This document shows positions 13,101 to 63,449 of a DNA stretch of 64,000 nucleotides, one piece after another. Origin of the DNA: Heterobilharzia americana (taxonomy: Eukaryota; Platyhelminthes; Trematoda; Strigeidida; Schistosomatidae). The DNA is taken from the NCBI GenBank assembly GCA_944470555.2, contig OX104127.1:31387661-31451660 (forward strand). The letters run 5' to 3'. Both the position numbers and the translations under genes were made by a program. The notes below the pieces were generated by a model. That model was given only the letters and a program-made list of their open reading frames with translations, was not told where the DNA came from and did not search any database. Each line of letters begins with the position of its first letter. Positions within the stretch are counted from its first letter, which is position 1.

Positions 13101-14083
13101 TTATTAGTCACTTTGTGGGCATCTCTGCAGTGGTGTCAGCTTTGAATTCAAGATTCAGCAGAACAATCATTAATATCAACGCCAAATGTTTGTTCAGCTG
13201 CATGTTCACGTCATTTGTGATAAGGCTTCATCCCTCCTCCTGCATGTGTGCTGCAGGAATAATGACATGGAAGTATGTTAACCAAGGCGGAAATTTTGAA
13301 AGTCGTAGTTTATACCTGTGAAGACAACTTGACCGATATGCCTGTTCTAGTGCAGTCAAGCATAAGTGAGGTCAGCAAATTTAAAAATCATCCTGAAGTG
13401 TATAAAGGTTAATAAGAATGTGTGCTAATTTATTGCATATTTCACCTTGATATCAGTCACGTTTTGATGTACTCTTCTCACGTTCATCAGATTAGTCACC
13501 CCTTACCTACTGTATTTTGTTGATTCCTGTGTGAAAGATGGGAAGGTATTTCAGCGAACATTCTCTTTTCGGTGAGTTCATCCTCGAAGCTGTGGAGCAG
13601 CAAATTTATACACCCTCCATCTGTGTGTTAGGCTTTGAAACTTAACACTGGTTTATCATACATGTCAACAACAAAGAATAAGCGTCAACACATGACCTGT
13701 CATTGGGATGATAAGTTGTGTTGCATAGTGAAGATTATTCGACATGTGACTGACTGGAGTTGCATAAAGATGACTGAATTCGGGTGCCCAATTGTGTGAT
13801 TTGGTGAATACTCGTAAAACCAAGTGTGATCTGGAAGAGAAAAGAGTGAATAAAGAGTGGTAAATTCAGTGAGCAGTGAATCGTGTTGAGAGAGAAGCGA
13901 CTTTAAAGACTGAAATTAACTCACGATGATTATGGGAGAGATGGTTGAACAACTGAGTTCTATGTTCTGTGCATAAAGCTCAGGCCTCCATATGCACAAC
14001 AAGAGTTTCGGTGATGCAGACAGTATAAGGACAATCAGTCTTTATAAGCTTTCTTTGCACTACATTCGATCGCATCAAATGAC
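13101..14083. other. no recognisable feature
   Basis: No motif or long frame. It may be diverged Penelope-like sequence, because remnants of that family lie on both sides in the same orientation. Confidence 0.35.
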
Positions 14084-14290
14084 CTATGTAGCTGGCTTCA
14101 CAGTGCATTTGAACTGATATGCACATACGGAAGTGGTCAGATGCCAGAGGCTGTCGTCCACGTTGTTGGTAATCATTGGCTGACAGGCGAATGTCAGTTT
14201 CAACATTGATGCAAAGAAAGATGCCCTTGGATTGTTTGATATCCCCCTGATTAGGAGGTCAGCAATCAACCTATTACCGCCTGCTTCGAC
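14084..14290 (-). pseudogene. second Penelope-like remnant
   Basis: The minus-strand frame contains LKLTFACQPMITNNVDDSLW followed by HLTTSVCAYQFKC, the linker between reverse transcriptase and GIY-YIG nuclease in Penelope-like proteins (typically ...PMI...LTTS.CVYQF.C.CG..YIG). The frame is lost before the YIG motif. Confidence 0.6.
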
Positions 14291-14429
14291 GAGTGATAAA
14301 GTGTTCATCCGCCTGAATTGAAGTCTATCCAACTGATATTATTTGCTTGGTTAACGATTTTTGATGGTCCAGTTTGTAGAGTAGATATTGGAAGGGAAAT
14401 TAATGATTCATTGTGACGCAATTTGTTGG

Positions 14430-14568
14430 TGGTGGCTAGCAACGGAACTTAGGACGTACTCTCAGTAGTATTTCAGACTCGTCAACTGGATCGACCCACT
14501 TGCTTCCCTTAGAATGAAGTACACATCATGCATTCCACTGCTAACCACTACCAGTAAATTATAGTATG
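14430..14568 (-). repeat. degenerate hammerhead-SINE
   Basis: Minus strand: ttgacgagtctgaaatac, then gagagtacgtcctaagttcc and ttgctagcc. Core strand one is partly kept (TTGACGAG) but the CGAAA strand is lost. The right edge (plus strand, cattccactgctaaccac) is the 3' end of an opposite copy. Confidence 0.55.
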
Positions 14569-14569
14569 A

Positions 14570-15754
14570 TGAATCTTCAGCTGATATCATCAAGGCATCC
14601 TCCTGAGAAGCCTATCCTGTCCTCATGCTTTCTGTAATTTTCACTCCACTTCTCATCCATTATATTACTTTCATATGTTCTTGACAACTTTTTCACACTC
14701 ATATATACTGTAGGAGTTATGGATCAAATGGAAATCATGAAGACTGAATATTGTAAGCTCGTTTTTTCTGTCACAATATCACAGAAAGTGTCTTGTCGGT
14801 TGGTGGCATATTTCATATAAATTCACTATGAATTCCAGTGCACGTTTAACACACTGATATACTTTAGCTTCAACCTTTGCTTCGATGAATGTGTTCGATA
14901 TCTAAGATATAGATTGGGTGGTTTCTTCTAAATGCTTGTTCGTCTCTTTGCTTTTCATTTGTTAGGAGACCTTATTGAAGCAAACAGTGAAACTCTTACT
15001 TGATACGAGGCAATATACAGAGTATCTCAAGGTAACAGCTAACAACTGTTTCGATTAACTATCTCCGGTCTACTGTTTCACCATACTTGCATTATAGCTC
15101 GTGCAAGCGTACACAAGCACACAAACAAAACACAGCGGTATTTACAGAGAGGATTTCAGAGAGGGATTCAGCGAAATACAAGTGACACGCCAGTCGATAA
15201 ATATTGGGAAGTTAGTTGGTTATTCAAGTACACTAGGCAGAAAATGTCTCGTTCATAAGGTGTAACAAACAGGTTTATTTGGATGAGTTTAAAGACAAAT
15301 TCGATTGACTGACTGAATGAATGAATGCCAGACTGTCTGACACATACTGTAAATATTGAATCTCGTCTTTAGCTACAAATCTTCTCTACCACCTCACATT
15401 GCACTTTATGAATAACTAGACAAGCAGCCATTTTTCCATGCACATTTTACTTCATGTCATCATTCCAATGTCATGATCTCGTTTCCCTCCATCCAACAGT
15501 TCCGTCATTCGTGATTACTTTGGAGGACTGCCACGAGTTCTTACCTAATATGAAACAAGTAGGTAAATGATATTGTAAACTCCACCCATGTGTGTCCGAA
15601 ATGTCGAATTCTGGGGAGCTGGCAACACTTCATATCGGGTAAAACACGATCACACTGCACTCACAAATTTTATTATACTACGTATCTTTTCACACGTCTC
15701 TGCCAACAAATCTTCTTTCTGAAGTACGCAAAAAGCTGTCGATGATAATACTAA
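14570..15754. other. no recognisable feature
   Basis: No motif, repeat or open frame of note. Confidence 0.5.
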
Positions 15755-15769
15755 CTTATGTTGCTCAGA
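15755..15769. repeat. left target-site duplication of small RTE insertion
   Basis: cttatgttgctcaga, repeated with one mismatch at 16,096-16,110. Confidence 0.8.
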
Positions 15770-16095
15770 AACAAGGAACTTTGGGAACGAACCAACCAAG
15801 AAGATATCGTCCAACAAATATGCATAAGAAAGTGGAGATGGATTAGACATACACTGAGAAGACCATTTGGGGACGTCATGCTCCAGGCCTTCGAGTAGAA
15901 CCCAGATGGGAAACGACGAGTTGGGTGTCCGAGGCGAGGTTGACATGGAACAGATCGTGTGAGGAAGAAATGAGAGCTTGTGGGTTGTCGTGGAGCCAGA
16001 TTCAAAAGATTGCAGAGAACAGAGTGGAATGAATGTGTGCTACTGAAGCCCTATGTTCCACTAGGAACCCAAAGGCAAAGTAATAATAATAATAG
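15770..16095 (+). mobile_element. 5'-truncated RTE insertion (about 326 bp)
   Basis: Matches the last 326 bp of RTE copy 1, from aacaaggaactttgggaacg through gccctatgttccactaggaa to an (AAT)n tail. It is flanked by a 15-bp duplication with a single mismatch, so it is an independent, somewhat older truncated insertion. Confidence 0.9.
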
Positions 16096-16110
16096 CTTGT
16101 GTTGCTCAGA
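16096..16110. repeat. right target-site duplication of small RTE insertion
   Basis: cttgtgttgctcaga; differs from 15,755-15,769 at one position. Confidence 0.8.
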
Positions 16111-19100
16111 CCCTGTGACGGCATATGCAGTGTGACCAGTCATCGCATTTCATTGTATAACAGTGTCAACTTGGATGCAACGTGTACTGATCTGTTTCAC
16201 AATTCCTTTCCTATCTGTTTTGTTTTCATCTGGTGTGTAGATTTTAAAGAACTGAGCCGATTGATGAGAGATATGGATGGAGCAAATGAAGACTGTCGGA
16301 GACATGCATGTCAATTGATTTATTATTTATTCATGCCTGTAGTTTGACGATGTTGATTACCATTCTGAAGCGAGTTGATCGGTCGGTCATGAGAAACCGA
16401 TTCCCATAACGCATGCCTTATTGTTGCTTCAATTTTCACCTTGACTTTGCAAGTTTGTTGGGGTAGCAAGCAGTAGAACCAAGAAAACGCGTTTTGTCTT
16501 GCGTCATACTCGTTAGTCGGATGCAGTTTCATGGTGGTGACTGGCGTTCTTCCAGCTGAGACTCGTTGCGACGTGGCCACATCCGGCAGATGAGTGGAAA
16601 GAATATTGACACGCCTGATTACCTGTCTCCTGTGGAACAGTCAAAGAATGGTTATTGCTTGTGAAGGCATTGAAAGAAGCTTATCCATTCCTGTAACTGA
16701 GGCTGCGAAAGTGTGGTGGTGTTTGGGTGACGATGATTCACCCCATTATCACAGGACATCTGTGGCGTTGGGTGGGAACTCGGCGTCTTAATTTTCCCGC
16801 ACCATGGTTTCCTCACTGGAACACTCACGGGTTAGGACTACACAGTTATCAGGTCGACGTTTAAATCCAACTATCAATCATCATCTTTCGATTTGATATT
16901 CCAGTGATTCTGAATGCTTATAGAAGAATGCTTCAATCTCTGTGAGTGAGTTTACGACTGTCTTTATTGTTTCATGTACATGAACAAGAATGACATTCTC
17001 TAAAGAACTGACTGATCATTACATCTGGTATCTCGGAATTCTACTGCTGGAAAGTAGCCTTCTAGAGAAGATTGCTACACCAAAATGATTGTAAATCTGA
17101 CACCAAAGTGATCATATATGTGTTGAAACTGAAATTACGCTTCGATGACATGACATCCATGTTTCACGGACACTCCCTCCACCGTCCTCAGCCTCATCAC
17201 ACCTCGCATACTGTCACACATGACAAACACACAGCACACACACATATTCACTCTCATATAGGCTAGTAAATCTAAAGTTCAAAAGTGTTACCACAATTTG
17301 CGATAGCGAAACAAGTGTTCGCCATAATGTTGAGAAGGTGCCACATTCACAATGGAAGAAACACGTGAATGTGGTTGGGCGTGACGCCGACACAAATACT
17401 GTAGTCAAGGATAATTGTCTTGCTCAACTGTTTTGTGAAGCGACAGGTCTGAGAATTGCTTTAAGTTTTATAGCTAACTGTTAGGAAAATATACCTGTCT
17501 GATTTACATGAGCTGACGAGATTCTCGTGGAGAATTAACATCAACTTCTCATGCAGATGAATCCATTGATCTGCAGTCATAGCGGTTGTGATGGTACGCT
17601 TCTTTCCGCTGTGGTCTTCAGTGTGATTCCAAGATCATGATGAAAGGCGTGCATGCATGCATGCAGGCAGGCGGGTGAACAGATACACGGGCACACAGGC
17701 CTGCAAAGATCCAGTCAGACAATCATCCTCATATACTCTGAGTGTTTTCATACAACCCTTGCGATCAGTGACCCTTCACTACTTGATCTCTAGTGAATGG
17801 AGTATTTACGCTCACTCTCTCCCTCTGATAAACTCGACGATACAAATTTGTCATCCACACTGCAACTGTTCCCGCCTAAATGAGGTTTTGGTGAGCGAAC
17901 AAGACAGGCACCTTAAATGAACCACATATGTGAACGTTTTCAGTTAGATTGCTGCATTGTTTTCGGCTTCAGGCATAGGATGTCGCATCACAACTTCAGG
18001 CGATATCATTAGAGATATGACCATTTGCAGATTACTTCCCTCACTCAAGTTTTTCGAGCGGACTGATTGATTTCAGGCTGTCATTCATCATAGAATGAGA
18101 TCAGTTAGAGAAGCTTTGGAACCTAGGAGAACTACATTTCGGGTTCGTACTAAAACGGGGCTTCCTGTCAGTGCACACACTAGAAATCAATCAATTCGAC
18201 AAAGCCTGTGAATCTGTAAGGTGAAATACTGTCTACCGCTCATCGATGGCATGCTTCCAGATGGGTCTCTTGAGGTTCTGGTGTGAATTCATCACCTCTG
18301 TGATCGACCAAGCCATATGTAGGCTCAGATGTACTCATTGACGGGATTCCACGATGGTGGTTCTTACGAAATCACGATCTGACAGAAGTAGCAAAGTGCA
18401 CTGATTGATTTGGACTGATTATGCGGTTGAATGTTAATGGTAATGGAAGTTGTATAGACTGACAGCGATGGTTTAAACCCAATGTGGGTTGGTGGATGTG
18501 CACTGCTGAAAGGTTCTTATTTCCAGGTAACGTGTCTAAAAGAAGTTCAGAACAATGCAGTCATTGAGTGGTTCATGCCACTAACCTCAGGTCAAAACAT
18601 CACTGTCAAACCGGGACTTTTTCACAGGTACGAAAATGGATTCAACAAGCTATATTTCCTTCTCCCTCCTTGTTTTTGCACTGACCTCCATGATATGCGG
18701 TGAGCTGAATCTGGTTACTTTGACGAACAGCTGGGATATTTATGGTTCCACAGACTGGCATTATTGACGCAGTGTAATGATTCAAGAAGAAGTTAGGGCC
18801 AAGATCGTGAGAGGATTCAAACCAGCAGCCTCCAGGTGACCGGTCTCCTGCTCTTTCGATTGAAACGGATCACTCAATCCACACTGACATTGAGTGTTAC
18901 GCGATATCCTGCTTTCAACTGACTGTTAACAGTGAGTCTTCTCTCTCTTCTTTCATACGTTTCAAATGGACCTTCGCCCAATCTGTTGGATATAATGGTG
19001 ACAATTTCATCCAAACTGACAAGAACCAGTAATCAAACACTGTGGCCTTTCAGAAAGCATTGGAATGGACGGAATGGAAGTTGAACACGTGTGGCAGGCT

Positions 19101-21159
19101 GTGAACAATGACTGCAGATTCATCCCTGACAAAGCCATGTATACCATTATCCAGTCCGTTCCCCTTTCAACGCAAAGCCCTTTGAGCTAACTTATGTTAC
19201 AGGCAAGTCTACTTGCGAACTACTTGGATTAAAAGGACACTTTCTCGGCCTAGCACGGTGGGAAAAGTGGTGAACACATTCAATTTAGGCTTACAAATAT
19301 ATTTGCTTCTGACCCGAGAAGTCTACTCTGCTATTCTGTATCACCCCGATAGGCTAAAATGGAGTTCTGGCGACTATCAAAACTCAGTAGGCTGGCGGGT
19401 AGCGACAGTGAAGCAACTGAACCCCAAGCTGATCGGTGTTTGCGAATCTTTTCGTCATCACCCGCCTACTCAGTGGCTTGCGAATATCCCACTAAACAGG
19501 AGGGACTCCCAGTCATTGCCTTAAGCGTTGGGCTGGTACAGGACAAACTACTGCCTCTCATAGGACAGATATCTCTGAGACCAGATGAAATCCATGATTG
19601 TGTTTGGCGAAAAGGGGCATTAAAGCTGAATAAAAAATCAAGTATGTTTTTCTCCAAGTTAAAGGAAGTTGCCCGGTTACTGAAAGTTGGGTCACACAGT
19701 ACCAATCCCCAAAAGCAGGTTAACGAATCAACCTGGAGAACTAGAAGCCGCTGACCGTCTTATTTATTCACTTCAAAGCAATGGAGTCATTAGCTTCCGA
19801 TAGACCGAAGTATCACTCCTTTTTTTCTGCAACATACGGAGTTTGAAAAAGGTACTCTTGCATTGCAATAGATGGATGGACTAGTACTGAAGTGAGATTT
19901 GTATCGTTTGCGGAGATATTTCCAAGATGCCTTAGTCAGTTGGTCACCACTGATTTAGGGATAAAATAAAATTGTCAGGTATGAAACAACTGCCTACTGA
20001 CTAGCTATTCCCATGCCTGATTAAAGTTCCAGCAAGTGTTTCTGCATCTGGACCTCCCGGTAGGGTTCCTTATGGTTCAGAGCCACAGCCGGCACACAAA
20101 GAATTTGCTGCAACACGCCACCTCCAAACTTCTTCATCTAACCAAAGACGTGGATTTATGGAGAGAAGTTATAAGCCGAGGAGACACTGATAATAACAAT
20201 CATATATTGCATACTACATAAGTTGCATGAAAACAAAGCAGTTTACAGGCTTGATCACTTTGGTAATGTGAACTGAATGTTAGGCACAGTGTCAAGCTAT
20301 ACATTGGATACCATTATTTGCGGCACATAAGAGACACGCCTACAGAAAGAACGTTAATGCTTCGTGGACAGCAAAGAATAGAACAGATAATCACCAACAT
20401 AGCTGTTCATCACACTTGATCAAGCTCAATTCGAAATTAGGAATTATTCGGCCGTTGCTTGAATCTTCCAATAGTCTTGGAGGTGGGGTGTGTAGTACAG
20501 CCGTGACCTTGGATTGTGTGCGTTCGTCATAAGGTTTTGACGGCGTGGTGCACTCTGACAAATGCGAGTGCTGGAATTCCATATGGGTGAAGGGCTGGTT
20601 AGGTAAACCTGAAAAATGTTAGCGTCAAATGGACTTCTAGGACATCTTGTCCGCCGTTTGCACGGGTCGTGACAGCCTTGCAGTTGGTAAGTGTTGGACT
20701 TTGCTGGTCACTTTTACAATGAGTTAATCCTAGATTTCGATAATCATGGAGTTGTAGTCCAGTGAACATTTTTTATTTTTGCTTGTTGTAGTTAGGTATT
20801 TTGAATGCGGTAAAACTGGTTACCCTCCATGAAGGGTAGTTTCAGCCATGATCTGTTCCTTAAGTAATTAATTTTGGATGGCGGCCAAGCCAACGGTTAG
20901 AACTGAATTACATTTCTACAACAAGAAAAAAAACAGACAAAGCAGCAGGCGGGAAAAGCGAGAATTCCAACAAGGAGAGTATTTTCTATGTTCATGTTTC
21001 TCCCAACTTAACTTCCCTTGCTATGGCATTCATTGTATGCCCTTTTTCTATAGAACTCTTAAAAATGTAAATTTCATGCTATCGCGTAGTGTAGAATTTC
21101 TGTTTTTGATTACTGTGTTGGGTGGGGCAGAATGTGCCGTTAGTTTGAGGTGATAACTT
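16111..21159. other. long unassigned stretch with short open frames
   Basis: About 5 kb with somewhat higher GC than the surroundings and no motif I can name. The longest open frames are 103 and 131 codons, overlapping at 19,213-19,524 and 19,359-19,754. The second contains VGLVQDKLLPLIGQISLRPD and a basic, Ser-rich C-terminus. Neither looks like a conserved domain to me. An old, diverged transposable element is a reasonable guess but is not shown. Confidence 0.35.
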
Positions 21160-22190
21160 ATGTAGGTCTCCTCAACGCTTCGTATGAAGGGTCAGTGTAG
21201 GTTAAGGTGGCTGTCTCATTATACATTAAGATAGCCAAGTATACGAAGTGTCGTGAAGTAGACTGTTGGTGCATTTGGTAGGCCGGAGAAGTCACCAGAT
21301 GATAAGAAGTTAGCCAGTAACCGACCAAATCCAGTGGTTGATTTGGCGGCCCTCACCTTAGCTGGAAGTCTGTTCCAGAACTGAAAGAATTTGACGGCAA
21401 AGAAGTTTGCAAGACTTGAATGATTTCATTGCGACGCTATGGACGTGGTTGCGCAGATCGTAATAACTGTTGTGTTCGAACTGAAACTCACTGCTGGCTG
21501 TAAAAGTGTGTTTATGTAACACATAAAGGATGGTGTCAGGTTAATTTTTAGTCGTCTCATCCGAGTTGTTTCTAGACTTAGTATTCTGCATCTGGGGCTA
21601 TAGCCCTGTTTGCAGTCGTGTCCCAACAATCCAGCTGTGAAACACCTTTAGACACCCTCTATTTTATGTTTGTCTGTTATGCGGAGACCTCTCAGTTTAA
21701 ATGGACAGTATTCTAATAGTGGACGTATGCAAGTTTTATAGAGCAGTAACTTGACTTCTTTGAAGTGGAAGTAACGAACTATGCAACCCATCAGGATCCT
21801 AAACTTGCGAGTCTGTGATGCCACCTGTTCAGAGAAAGGGACATCCCTTAAGTATCTTAGTCAAAGGTCACATACACTTTCAAGAGCAGGCACTTTCGTA
21901 GACTGAAGGTGTAGTTGGACATCCGCCAATGCGGCACCATGCATATCCAGCCACATTTGCCTATATTGAGCTGAAGTTTCCAGGCAGTAGACGATGCGGA
22001 TATTACATCGAGCTCCTTTTGTATTAGTGCTTGGAAGTGGGAAAAATTGTCACGGGTGAACGTGCATGTACCTTGTCGGTCAACAGCAAATAGGAATGGT
22101 CTACCGCATGTAAGCAGCTGCTGATTGAAAGCAGGCGCACACATCATTCATGTAAATCATAGAGAGAAATGAGCCCAGGACGGAGCATTA

Positions 22191-22196
22191 GACAAC
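22191..22196. repeat. short target-site duplication (gacaac)
   Basis: gacaac, repeated at 23,042-23,047 on the other side of the nested RTE copy. It is short but sits exactly at both ends. Confidence 0.5.
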
Positions 22197-23041
22197 CATT
22201 TATTATAATAATTGTTTGTCCCTTGGGCTTCCGGTGGAACATAGGGCTTCAGTAGCACACCTTCATTCCACTCCGTTCTCTGCAGTCTTCTGAACTTCGC
22301 TCCACCACTGACCACAAACTTTCATTTCTCCCTCACATGATCTCCTCCATGTCACCCTCACCTCGGACGCCCAACTCGTCATTTCCTCTTTGGATTCCAC
22401 TTGGCTGCCTGGCACATGATGTCTCCGAATGGTTTTCTCAGTGTATGCTCAATCCATCTGCACTTTCTTCTACGTATTTGTTGGACGATAGCTTCTTGGT
22501 TGGTTCATTCCCAGAGTTCCTTGTTGTTTATTCTAATTATTCTGGCCATCTGATCTTCAGTATTGAGCGTAGGCAGCCGTTGATGAATGTCTGTAGCTTG
22601 TTGGAAATGCTTTTCGTGACACGCCAGGTTTCTGAACCATATAGAAGCACTGACTTGACGTCGGTGTTGAAAATCCGGATCTTGTTTCTTATGCTGAGCG
22701 CAGTAGGTCCCCACACTGACTTTAGATCCATGAAAGCCTGTCTTGCCTTTCCAATCCTAGTTTTGACATCCTCATCTGTGTCGTCTGTAGCTGAGATGAT
22801 GCTGCCTTGTCTGGGCAAGTTAAAGAGACAACTGCGTTCAGATTTCTCCCATTGATGGTCATTGGTGCTTGTTGTTGTCGGTTAGGTATCTTCATCATTT
22901 CTGTCTTCTCTACGTTCATCTGAAGGAAGTCTCATCTTCGCTGTCCTGACTCTTCTGTCAACTTGTTGGTTTTTGCTTGTAGATCTTTGAGTTTGTGTGA
23001 CATTAAACATAAATCATCGGCAAAATCCAAATCTTCTCTTG
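22197..23041 (-). mobile_element. 5'-truncated RTE copy nested in the CR1-like element
   Basis: Minus-strand RTE 3' end of about 845 bp: FADDLCLMSHKLKDL, the VLLYGSETWRVTKS region and the C-terminal part, with frame breaks. It is almost identical to 30,388-31,190 of RTE copy 2, including the same frame-breaking changes (for example gtcaggacagcgaagatgag on the coding strand). The two diverge only in the last 40 or so bases before the tail. Confidence 0.9.
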
Positions 23042-24020
23042 GACAACTACACTGTTGATATTTTTAGGAATGTAACAATGTGAGCCTGTTTTGACAGCCT
23101 GGATACAGTTCAGCAGGAATAAGCCGATGCAGTCATGCAACTGGCCACTGATTCAAAACGAATTCAGTTTATTAGGAAGTGAGGGATGATGCATTTTGTC
23201 AAAGGCCCTTGTGAAATCGAAGTAAGGCGAAACAACTACTTTTCCATCATCTCTGCTGGTAATTATGTTTTCGAAGAATTCTAGGTGACACATGGCACAA
23301 GAGATTTGAGACAGGAATCCATGCTGTGGGTTCACAAGTTTGTGACCTGAAAGGTAAGTGAAGGTGACGCTTTTCACTACCTTCTCCATTTTACGCAAAA
23401 GGACGGATGTAATGTTGTTGGGGCGGCAATTTTCCGGTCTGCGCCTGGAGCCTTTCTGTAAGCACAGAGTAGTATAACTTCCGTGAAACTGGCAAAGTAC
23501 CAGAGTTTAAGGACAGGCTGAATACTGGTGCTAGCAATATGGGGAATCCGCGCTGCCACTTTTAATGAAAATCCCAGGTATCCCATCTACTCCCCCACTA
23601 AGAGAGGACTTCAGTGAATTTATTGCACCACGTTCGTTTCTTGGGTTAAACTCAACTTCCGAGATTTTATGTGCTGCAGTGCCGCTGGGTGTTGCAAGGC
23701 TGCGATTGCGATCAGCGGAAGAAAGGCCGAATGTTTCCCTCGGTAATCCTAATATCTCTGTGGAGTCTGTGACGATCATGTTGCCTACCTTCAACATATT
23801 CAGCACACCAGGTCTATCACAGAGCTTCTTCTCAAGAGAAGTGGCAAGAAGACCAGTTTCCTTCGCATGTTTCAGAGTCGTATTCTCAGTGAAGGTTTCG
23901 CCTCTTCGTCAATGAACTTCCAGGTCACTGAAAACGACAAGGATACTAAGAATGGCGGGAAAGTCGTAGGCTGCGAAGTTTTTTCTCAGTTTCCTTAGTT
24001 TTTGCCGGAATGTGATGGGA

Positions 24021-25812
24021 TGTGGCCTCCGACTTTAATAGTGTCTCTTTAGCAGCAGAATTAACACAACTCTAAGAGTGAACGACCGATAGTGGGCTAG
24101 CACTCAAACCTGAGAGTGAAAAACTTCACGTCTACTACATAATGTATGCGTGTATGTAACCTTGACGAAATGGAATTTGAAGCTTCACAGGCGGAGACGG
24201 ATTTAGGCGTTTTGGTCCCTAAGGACTTAAAATTCAAAGCTAACTGTGACAGCAACGTACCTTAAGGAAGATTGGCGTCGGCATCCCTTAGACAATCTCG
24301 AGGACGTTCGACCGTAGGTGTCGCCAGCCGGCCTCACCTGGAGTTCGGGAACAGCCTTTCTGCCCTCCCTGTGGAAACTAGGCAGAGGATGCGCCCAACG
24401 GCTGTCGACAAAATCTGTTCCAGAAGTTAGGTCCAAACGAGTGACAAAAGAAAAGCAGCGCTCAATCCATATTTTTCGAAAAGCGGACGATAAAGGGAGG
24501 GCTTGAAAATGGCTCCGTCACTTACGCTCAGCTGAAACACCTTCCTAAGAATACACACATGAACTAATCCTGCAACATAATAGGTAAGATATCTGGCACG
24601 ATGTTTGCTCACTGGAAGTATTTAGCTTCCGGGACGTTATTACCGTAGAAATGGTCCAGGCTACATCCCCTGAATCTTTCAGATGCTCACTGAATGCCCA
24701 ATTCGGATGTGGGCTGGAACTCACCAAGAAGTAACTTAATTTTCGCCTTTCAGCTGGGACTGTTTTCCCTTCCTTTCTTCTCCGCCTGGTAAGCACAGAA
24801 ACTAGTGATCTGTTACCAGTGGGCGCGCAAAACAGTTAAATGAAAGTTCTTTTGCTTTATCAAGAAGCATTTGTGACATCTGAATATGAACCAAATGAAT
24901 CGTATCAGACAGTATCCCATTCATCCAAATCGAATTGGTTTCAGTAGAAACGTAATGATATTTTTATAGTTGTTCGGATACGGTTAGTTGGGGCGAAGAA
25001 TAATTGTCATTTTACCCATAACTTGCTGAATAACAATTCACGGCTTAATTCGTCTTATACTTCGCTCTCATGCAGGAAAGATTAGTTCAAGCATTAGTAT
25101 TTTTTGAATTGATCTGGGGCCGACTCGGTGGGCTAAAATGTCAACCGCTAGTCATTTGCAATTGTGACCTACCTACAAGAGCGAGATCAGGGAACAAAAC
25201 AAGTGGATAGCCAGCAGGAAATAGTATATTTGATTGGCAGTGCCAAAACACCGAATAACCGGTGAGAGAATCGTTTATGGGCAGCTCGGCGTAACATGAC
25301 AATGTGTCAAACGGCACCCATCCTGGCCACGTATCCTCAACCAAGCACGTCCTTTAAAACCATGAAGGTCAGTTTCAGTGATGAATCTCATCGAATCATA
25401 GGGAAATTTTGGGAATTATTTTCTTACACACCATTAGAACAGTGTTTGAGCCCCTGGCAACAGGAAATTCTGAAGAGGAGTGTGTGAGCGGCGAATCTGC
25501 CTTAACTTTCCATCAGCAACTCAGATTGAGGTTGAATCTCTGGATTCCTATCGCTCAGAAGTATTAATATAGTGGGTTTACTCACAACCCTTGTTCCTTT
25601 GTAAGCTAACCACAGCTGCAGCGGGTGACTGGAATAGTCTGTTGCATTAAGACTTACCGTAACCTGCAATTGTTTTTCAAGACCTAGAAATAAACCTGAA
25701 GAAATCAACTGGTTTATACAATCTCGCAAAATAGATATTGGAAATTGAATGATGGCTTAACCTTGAATAAACAGCTGGTGTTTGGTGTGCGTTCTGAGTT
25801 TTTATATTGGAG
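24021..25812. other. unassigned sequence upstream of the KCTD3-like gene
   Basis: Small open frames only (61-83 codons). It should contain the promoter and 5' untranslated region of the downstream gene, but I cannot point to a core promoter. An in-frame stop (tga at 25,795-25,797) lies just upstream of the proposed start codon. Confidence 0.4.
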
Positions 25813-63421
<37,609 letters not shown>

Positions 63422-63449
63422 GTATACATTTATTTTCTAAAACAAAATT

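Larger units (their letters stand above)
21160..24020 (-). mobile_element. CR1/SR1-like non-LTR retrotransposon, decayed, interrupted by an RTE insertion
   Basis: Read on the minus strand, pieces of one reverse transcriptase appear in order. RKLRKNFAAYDF (near 24,000) is followed by SLSGGVDGIPGIFIKSG (about 23,560-23,620), HKLVNPQHGF and YFDFTRAFDKMHHPSLPNKL (23,153-23,330), GCLMLRPGLISL (near 22,190) and a decayed FADD box read as PFLFAVDRQ (about 22,080). The CR1-type C-terminal end FFAVKFFQFWNRLPAKVRAA lies near 21,340-21,420. These motifs and their order are typical of CR1-clade elements such as schistosome SR1. Several frameshifts and a changed catalytic box show it is dead. An RTE copy splits it at 22,197-23,041, just before the motif that starts GCLMLRPG. 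Confidence 0.8.

Noticed and set aside
19213..19754. Overlapping 103- and 131-codon frames as a host gene
   Set aside because: No conserved motif and two competing frames; left as unassigned sequence.
22337..22855. 172-codon frame present identically at 30,584-31,102 on the other strand
   Set aside because: Antisense to the RTE reverse transcriptase C-terminal region in both places; the identity reflects the shared element, not a conserved gene.
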